Assembly: GCA_031264885.1 (NCBI GenBank)
Contig: JAISDM010000152.1
Coordinates: 1 to 9,873, forward strand
Length of the DNA: 9,873 bases
Direction of reading: 5' to 3'
Source of the DNA: Peptococcaceae bacterium
GTDB taxonomy: Bacteria > Bacillota > Peptococcia > DRI-13 > UBA5745
In this document: one piece after another, positions 5,411 through 9,873 of the stretch
Layout of the letters: every line of letters begins with the position of its first letter
Numbering within the stretch: the first letter of the stretch is position 1
Position numbers and translations under genes: made by a program
The notes under the pieces: generated by a model
Told to the model about the DNA's origin: nothing
The model's input: the letters and a program-made list of their open reading frames with translations, nothing else
Databases searched by the model: none

Positions 5411-7285
5411 ATGAAAGGACGAACCGGATTGAGAAAAGAGGTCGGAGATGAGCTTCAACGGATACTGCCCCAGGTCGTCAAGCCCCAGCGGTACCTGGGA
5501 GGTGAATTGAACTCGGCGGAGAAAGATTGGGAATCGGTTCAAGTCCGGTATTTGTTTGCTTTCCCGGATGTATACGAGGTGGGAATGTCTCATCTGGGAC
5601 TGCAGATACTGTACGGACTCGTAAACCGGCGCCCGGATATGCTGATGGAGCGCGTGTTCGCCCCGTGGACGGATATGGAGCGTTTCATGCGGGAGGCCCG
5701 CCTCCCTTTGTTTGGGCTGGAATCAGGCAGACCCATGAAGGAATATGACTGTATCGGATTCACTTTGCAGTATGAGTTATCTTTTACCAATGTGCTGAAC
5801 ATGCTGAGTCTGGGGGATATTCCGCTCTGGGCCGATGAGCGGGATAACACCTGCCCGCTGGTGATCGCGGGCGGGCCATGCGCTTCCAACCCGGAGCCCG
5901 CCGCGCCGTTTATCGACGCTTTCGTTCTGGGGGACGGCGAAGAGGTTCAGTTAGAGCTGCTGGAAACGGTGGCGGCCCATCGCCGGGTCCGAAACGGCGC
6001 TCAGGACCGGGACGCGCTGCTGAGGGAACTGGCTGGAATCCCGGGGGTATATGTCCCTTCTTTTTATCAGCCGGAATATGAGAACGGTGTGCTGACGCGG
6101 GTTTCGAGGATCATCCCGGAGGCGCCGGCAAGGGTGACCCGCAGAATCATTCCGGATCTGGAAACGGCTTTTTTCCCTGTGAAGCCTCTGATCCCTTATA
6201 TTGAGGTTGTTCATGACCGGATGGTTCTGGAACTGTTCCGGGGGTGCGTCCGGGGATGCAGGTTTTGTCAGGCGGGCATGATTTACCGGCCGGTGCGGGA
6301 GCGGTCGCTGGAAACACTGCTGGGACAGGCCCGCGATTTGGCTTTGAATACCGGGCATCATGAAATTTCTCTGACGTCGTTGAGTTCCAGCGATTATTCC
6401 TGTATCCCGGAATTGGTAAAAACTCTGGTCGGGGACTTCGAAGAGAGGCACATCGGCGTATCCCTGTCTTCTTTGAGAGCGGACGCTTTCTCGGTTCACT
6501 TGGCCAGAGAGATTCAAAAAATCCGCAAAACCGGGCTGACTTTCGCTCCGGAGGCGGGGACGCAGAGACTGAGGGATATCATCAATAAAGGTGTGACCGA
6601 AGCGGATATTACCCAGGCGGTGGACGCGGCCGTCCAGTCCGGATGGCGGCAGATCAAGCTCTATTTCATGATGGGCCTGCCCGGGGAAACCATGGCGGAC
6701 ATCGAAGGCATCGTTCAACTGTGTGAAAAAATTTTGTCTGAGCATCCCAAACGCGGCGTTAGAATCACCGTCAGCGTCTCCAACTTCGTTCCGAAGGCGC
6801 ACACGCCCTTTCAATGGTGCGGACAGGACGCCCAGGCCAATCTCATGGAAAAACAGCAGTTTTTGCGGCAAAAATTCCGCGGCCGCAAGATCGTTTATCA
6901 TTACCATGACGCGGCCACCAGTCTGCTGGAAGCGGTTTTTGCCAGGGGAGACCGGCGATTGGCGAAGGTCCTGCACGAGGCTTGGCGAAGGGGAAGCCGT
7001 TTCGACGGATGGACGGAATTGTTTAACTGGGAAGCCTGGCAGGGCGCGTTTGAAGCGTTTGGACTGGACCCGGAGGTTCTGGCGGGCGCCCGGTTTGAGG
7101 AAGACCAATGTTTGCCCTGGGATCATTTGGATTACGGGGTGGACAAGGTTTTTTTGCGGGAGGAATACCGGCGGGCCGCGGACGGGCGGACGACCCCGGA
7201 CTGCAGGCGCGGTGAATGCGCGGGCTGCGGACTTTGCGGGCGCCTGGACACTTCTCATGTGCTGTGGGGGGCGGCGGGATCATGA
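5411..7285 (+). CDS. Radical SAM protein, TIGR03960-like family
   Basis: A 624-residue protein. The N-terminal part (about 30-230) has a B12-binding-like fold with VYEVGMSHLGLQILYGLVN and a GDGEE motif. The radical SAM core (about 265-490) carries the 4Fe-4S motif C279-x3-C283-x2-C286 (RGCVRGCRFCQ), followed by EISLTSLSSSDYS, SLSSLRADAF, TFAPEAGTQRLRD and KLYFMMGLPGET. The C-terminus has a second cysteine cluster, C598-x4-C603-x2-C606-x2-C609, which may bind another metal or Fe-S centre. This is the uncharacterised YgiQ-like radical SAM family that in many bacteria precedes, or is fused to, the radical-SAM-linked protein encoded next; the stop overlaps that gene's start by 4 bp. The reaction is unknown. 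ATG 5411 has no good Shine-Dalgarno; TTG 5429, with AAAGGA 9 nt upstream, is an attractive alternative start and would shorten the protein by six residues. Confidence 0.92.
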   Translation: MKGRTGLRKEVGDELQRILPQVVKPQRYLGGELNSAEKDWESVQVRYLFAFPDVYEVGMSHLGLQILYGLVNRRPDMLMERVFAPWTDMERFMREARLPLFGLESGRPMKEYDCIGFTLQYELSFTNVLNMLSLGDIPLWADERDNTCPLVIAGGPCASNPEPAAPFIDAFVLGDGEEVQLELLETVAAHRRVRNGAQDRDALLRELAGIPGVYVPSFYQPEYENGVLTRVSRIIPEAPARVTRRIIPDLETAFFPVKPLIPYIEVVHDRMVLELFRGCVRGCRFCQAGMIYRPVRERSLETLLGQARDLALNTGHHEISLTSLSSSDYSCIPELVKTLVGDFEERHIGVSLSSLRADAFSVHLAREIQKIRKTGLTFAPEAGTQRLRDIINKGVTEADITQAVDAAVQSGWRQIKLYFMMGLPGETMADIEGIVQLCEKILSEHPKRGVRITVSVSNFVPKAHTPFQWCGQDAQANLMEKQQFLRQKFRGRKIVYHYHDAATSLLEAVFARGDRRLAKVLHEAWRRGSRFDGWTELFNWEAWQGAFEAFGLDPEVLAGARFEEDQCLPWDHLDYGVDKVFLREEYRRAADGRTTPDCRRGECAGCGLCGRLDTSHVLWGAAGS

Positions 7286-7965
7286 TACTGCGGATGAAAT
7301 ACAGAAAAACAGAAGCGGGCCGGTATCTTTCCCATTTGGATATGGCCAGAACCATAGAGCGGACCTTTCGCCGGGCGGAACTGCCGCTGGTTTTTTCCGC
7401 GGGTTTTAATCCCCATCCTAAAATCTCCTTCGCTTCCGCTTTGGCGGTGGGAGTGACCAGCGACGGGGAATATTTGGACGCGGAGCTGTCGGAGCTGTGC
7501 CGGGCGGAGGGCGTCCCGGCACTGGCGGATAAAATCTCCAGGGCGGCGCCGAAAGTCATAGAATTGCTGGCGCTGATGGAGATTCGCAAACCTGAGCGCA
7601 GTTTATCCGCGGTGATCAACCGCGCCCGATATTTGATTACGCTGCCCTCGGCGGATCCGGCCGGATTGGCCCGGTCGAAAGCGGCGGCGGCCAAACTGCT
7701 TGAGTTTGAAACCCTGAGTCTGAAACAGCCCCAGGGGAAAAATCTCCGGCCGTGGCTCTATGAGCTTTCAATATCTGTGAAAGACCGGCAGGTGGTTTTG
7801 GACATGCTGACGGAAACAGGACAGGCGGGAAATTTGAAGCCGCAGGATGTTTTGACCTTGTTAAACGACGAGTGCCGGGCGAATTTGGACAAACCCTGGC
7901 TGATTCACCGGGAAGGGCTGTATACGCAAACAGGCGGCGGACTGCGTACCCCAATGGATTTATAG
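7282..7965 (+). CDS. Radical-SAM-linked protein (DUF2344 / TIGR03936-like)
   Basis: A 227-residue soluble protein with the family's N-terminal signature: RYLSHLDMARTIERTFRRAE (about 13-32), then LPLVFSAGFNPHPKISFA and ALAVGVTSDGEYLDAEL (about 33-70). The middle and C-terminal parts are less conserved. This family occurs almost only next to or fused with the preceding radical SAM protein, so the two are expected to work together, perhaps in modifying an RNA or protein. The conserved H-L-D, R-R and NPHPK residues suggest binding of a phosphate-rich ligand, but this is inference. The start is the ATG in the ATGA overlap with the upstream stop (7282-7285), which implies translational coupling. 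A longer frame opening at 7216 was rejected because it adds 22 residues that only shadow the upstream gene's cysteine cluster. RNase G begins 2 bp after the stop. Confidence 0.9.
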   Translation: MILRMKYRKTEAGRYLSHLDMARTIERTFRRAELPLVFSAGFNPHPKISFASALAVGVTSDGEYLDAELSELCRAEGVPALADKISRAAPKVIELLALMEIRKPERSLSAVINRARYLITLPSADPAGLARSKAAAAKLLEFETLSLKQPQGKNLRPWLYELSISVKDRQVVLDMLTETGQAGNLKPQDVLTLLNDECRANLDKPWLIHREGLYTQTGGGLRTPMDL

Positions 7966-7967
7966 GA

Positions 7968-9302
7968 ATGATCAGAAACATAAATGATAAGGATGTGAAA
8001 AAAGTGCGCCGGGAAATTTTGATGCAGGTTTTGAATGAGGAAACAAAAGTGGCTGTACTGGAAGACGGGCAATTGGTGGAGATCTACGCGGAGCGGGACA
8101 TCCATCAGCGAGTGGTGGGCAATATTTATAAAGGTGTCGTAAGAAATGTGCTGCCGGGGATGCAGGCGGCTTTCGTGGATATCGGGCTTGAAAAAAACGC
8201 GTTTTTGTATGTGATGGACGTGGCGCCTCAGTCCAAAACCGAATGGGACGCCAAGGACCGCCCGAATAAGCTGGTCATGCCTAATATCCGGGATTTGGTA
8301 AAAGAGGGACAGGAAATCGTGGTGCAAATCGTGAAGGAACCTGTGGGAACCAAGGGGGCCCGCATCACGGCGCAGCTCACCATTCCCGGCCGGTGGCTGG
8401 TGCTTATGCCCACGGTGGATTATGTGGCCATTTCCAGGCGAATACTCAATGAACCCGAACGAATCCGCTTAAAGGACATCGCCCAATCGCTCAAACCGGA
8501 AGGGATGGGGCTGATCGTCCGCACGGTGGCGGAGGGCGCGCAGACGGAGGAATTGGAACGGGATGTGGCGCAATTGCTGAAAATCTGGGAGGGCATTGTC
8601 GGCAAGCAAAACAAAAGTGCCGCTCCGGCTCTGATCCATGAGGATCTGGAGCTGTATCAGCGGATCTTGAGGGATATTTTCAGCGATGAAGTCATCCGTT
8701 TGTTTGTAAATTCCAGGGCGGTTCACGACAAGGTCATGGAATTCGTGGATATGATGGAACCGAGGCTGAAGGGCAAGGTCTATGTGAACAATATCGCGGA
8801 ATTGTTTGACAGATATTCGGTCAACGAGGAATTGGCCCAGGCTCTGAACCGCAAGGTTTGGCTGAAAAACGGCGGATACCTGATCTTCGATCACACAGAG
8901 GCGCTGACGGCCATTGACGTCAATACGGGGAAATACGTCGGCAGCACCAATTTGGCGGATACCGTGCTGAAGACCAATCTGGAGGCGGCCCGGGAGATTG
9001 CCCGCCAGTTGAAGCTGCGCAATGTGGGCGGAATCATCATCATCGATTTTATCGATATGCAGGATAACGATCACAAAAACCAGGTGCTGGAATATTTGCA
9101 GGAAGAATTCAAGAAAGACAAGGTGCGCACCCATATCCTGGGCATCACCTCACTGGGGCTGGTGGAAGTGACCCGGAAAAAAGTGCGCCAGTCGCTGTCC
9201 AGCACCCTGGAAGAGATCTGCCCCCATTGCAACGGCAAAGGCCGGATTATGTCGGACACCCACCTGCTAAAAACCGCCGCCGACGGAGTGGCGACGCCAT
9301 AG
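7968..9302 (+). CDS. rng: Ribonuclease E/G family endoribonuclease, C-terminally short
   Basis: A 444-residue RNase E/G-type protein that cuts single-stranded RNA in mRNA decay and rRNA maturation. The S1 RNA-binding domain spans about 45-125 (VGNIYKGVVRNVLPGMQAAF, DIGLEKNAFLY), followed by the GTKGARIT and PGRWLVLMP segments and the RNase H-like/DNase I-like catalytic region. The two metal-binding aspartates are D317 (AIDVNTGK) and D360 (IDFIDM), 43 residues apart as in E. coli RNase E (303/346). The zinc-link cysteines are C418 and C421 (CPHCNGKG), at the same offset of 101 from the first Asp. Only 23 residues follow C421, whereas E. coli RNase G continues for roughly 80, and the TAG stop is the start of a palindromic repeat, so the tail looks lost. 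The start is uncertain: ATG 7968, 2 bp after the upstream stop, or GTG 8004 with AAGGA 10 nt upstream, which fits the family N-terminus (RREILMQV) better. Confidence 0.93.
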   Translation: MIRNINDKDVKKVRREILMQVLNEETKVAVLEDGQLVEIYAERDIHQRVVGNIYKGVVRNVLPGMQAAFVDIGLEKNAFLYVMDVAPQSKTEWDAKDRPNKLVMPNIRDLVKEGQEIVVQIVKEPVGTKGARITAQLTIPGRWLVLMPTVDYVAISRRILNEPERIRLKDIAQSLKPEGMGLIVRTVAEGAQTEELERDVAQLLKIWEGIVGKQNKSAAPALIHEDLELYQRILRDIFSDEVIRLFVNSRAVHDKVMEFVDMMEPRLKGKVYVNNIAELFDRYSVNEELAQALNRKVWLKNGGYLIFDHTEALTAIDVNTGKYVGSTNLADTVLKTNLEAAREIARQLKLRNVGGIIIIDFIDMQDNDHKNQVLEYLQEEFKKDKVRTHILGITSLGLVEVTRKKVRQSLSSTLEEICPHCNGKGRIMSDTHLLKTAADGVATP

Positions 9303-9335
9303 GGGCGGCGCCGTAGGGGTGGCATCCTGCCGCCC
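9299..9335. repeat. Third copy of the palindromic REP-like repeat at the RNase G stop
   Basis: Positions 9313-9335 repeat the 23-bp arm found at 3104-3126 with one change (GGGGTGGC for GGGGCGGC). In RNA the change still allows a U-G pair, so the hairpin is kept. Immediately before it, ATAGGGGCGGC (9299-9309) is a partial second copy of the same start, and its TAG is the stop codon of RNase G. Confidence 0.8.
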
Positions 9336-9402
9336 GGAACCGTCCGGAAACGCGCCCATCTTTTCCCATTCCCAACCTGGAGGGGAATTTTTTCGAACTA
9401 CA

Positions 9403-9438
9403 AAACGCGGGGACGCCGAATGGGGCGTCCCCGCGTTT
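9403..9438. terminator. Strong bidirectional terminator between convergent genes
   Basis: A perfect 15-bp stem (AAACGCGGGGACGCC, 9403-9417, with its complement 9424-9438) closes a 6-nt loop. It ends in TTT on the plus strand and TTTT on the minus strand. It lies between the RNase G operon and the convergent sortase-anchored protein gene, and can end both transcripts. Confidence 0.88.
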
Positions 9439-9450
9439 CGTATTCATGAG

Positions 9451-9873
9451 TCAACGCCGCTTCAGGCGTTTTCCTGTGATCAAAAGAATCAACGCTGTTA
9501 TACCAATGACCGGGTAATACGACCGGGGTTCCGCGCCGCCTGTTTTGGGCACGCCCAGAGGCGTCTTCCCGGATTCCGGCGTCTCACCCGTATCCAGGGT
9601 GTTTTCGAATGCCTGTACCCCGCCTTCGGGTATGAGTTCATCATCCACACGAACGAAAGCCGTTTGCTGAACCGGCGCGACCGGCTGTGCCGGCGCGGTT
9701 GGCTGCGGTGAAACAGCCGGCGCCGGGGAAACCGGACCGGGAACATATGCCGCGGGATCGTCCGAGAGACTGGTTCCTGTGGCGACGCCGCTCTGCTTGT
9801 CCGAATCGTCCTCAGCCCCGGATAGATCCGGGTCGAGGGGGTACGGATCCTCTTGATCGCCTATGCCGTCCCC
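9451..9873 (-). CDS. Sortase-anchored (VPKTGG) surface protein, C-terminal part
   Basis: The minus strand is open from the right edge to a TGA at 9451-9453, giving the last 140 residues of a protein whose N-terminus is outside the window. It starts with an acidic segment (EDPYPLDPDLSGAEDDSD), continues through a Pro/Ala/Val/Gln-rich linker (PAPAVSPQPTAPAQPVAPVQ), then an extended Thr/Glu/Gly region. It ends in a complete cell wall sorting signal: VPKTGG at fragment residues 108-113, a hydrophobic segment (YYPVIGITALILLITG) and the positive tail KRLKRR. VPKTG fits the LPXTG-like motifs used by class A to C sortases of Gram-positive bacteria, so the mature protein should be covalently bound to the cell wall. 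The functional domain is not visible. The linker resembles that of the surface fragment at the left edge. It is convergent with the RNase G operon, sharing the terminator at 9403-9438. Confidence 0.88.
   Translation of the reverse strand, partial: GDGIGDQEDPYPLDPDLSGAEDDSDKQSGVATGTSLSDDPAAYVPGPVSPAPAVSPQPTAPAQPVAPVQQTAFVRVDDELIPEGGVQAFENTLDTGETPESGKTPLGVPKTGGAEPRSYYPVIGITALILLITGKRLKRR

Noticed and set aside
5951..7258. 435-codon minus-strand frame inside the radical SAM gene
   Set aside because: The plus strand encodes a clear radical SAM protein with both cysteine clusters. The antisense frame has no family features and no start signal.
6723..7409. Plus-strand frame spanning the radical SAM/DUF2344 junction
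   Set aside because: It is an out-of-frame shadow of two well-supported, overlapping genes.
9289..9789. Shared GTGGCGACGCC near the RNase G end (9289) and in the surface gene (9780)
   Set aside because: Eleven matching bases in GC-rich coding DNA is weak, and the matches lie in unrelated reading frames, so I treat it as chance.

Overview
The window looks like a chromosomal segment of a Gram-positive, Clostridia-type Bacillota. The evidence is strong AGGAGG-type ribosome binding sites, a sortase (VPKTG) surface protein, a SpoIVFA-like degenerate LytM protein, and the gene cluster radical SAM protein / radical-SAM-linked protein / RNase G that is common in that group. The genus cannot be named from this sequence. 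By eye the DNA is GC-rich, with AT-rich intergenic regions.

Layout. (1) Positions 1 to about 838 hold, on the minus strand, a surface protein fragment: an alpha/alpha-toroid (prenyltransferase-like) domain followed by a long X-Glu/Asp-Pro triplet linker that runs off the left edge. Its N-terminal part is missing and is replaced by the C-terminal end of a tyrosine recombinase on the plus strand (827-1015). This recombinase remnant points at the 3' end of a tRNA-Leu(GAG) gene (minus, 1100-1184), the classic geometry of an element integrated in a tRNA gene. (2) From 1249 to 2873, minus strand, lie two tandem short-chain dehydrogenase genes, about 82% identical, under one good promoter. (3) A MATE efflux transporter gene (minus, 3131-4540) follows, separated from the SDR promoter by a 23-bp inverted repeat with hairpin-forming arms. 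(4) A plus-strand cluster runs from 4709 to 9302: SpoIVFA-like protein, radical SAM protein (TIGR03960-like), radical-SAM-linked protein (DUF2344/TIGR03936-like) and RNase E/G. The last three are tightly spaced (4-bp overlap, then 2 bp) and are probably co-transcribed. (5) A third copy of the hairpin repeat begins exactly at the RNase G stop codon, then a strong bidirectional terminator, then the C-terminal end of a second minus-strand surface protein carrying a VPKTGG sorting signal (9451 to the right edge).

How the parts fit. The plus-strand cluster is the recognisable core. In relatives this neighbourhood often also carries the SpoIVFB protease after SpoIVFA, and rplU-ysxB-rpmA after RNase G; neither is present here. 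The flanks (tRNA-borne integrase remnant, truncated surface gene, dispersed palindromic repeats, tandem SDR duplication) show rearrangement around that core. I see no CRISPR array, no complete mobile element and no clear unknown defence-type system. The least understood conserved component is the radical SAM pair next to RNase G.
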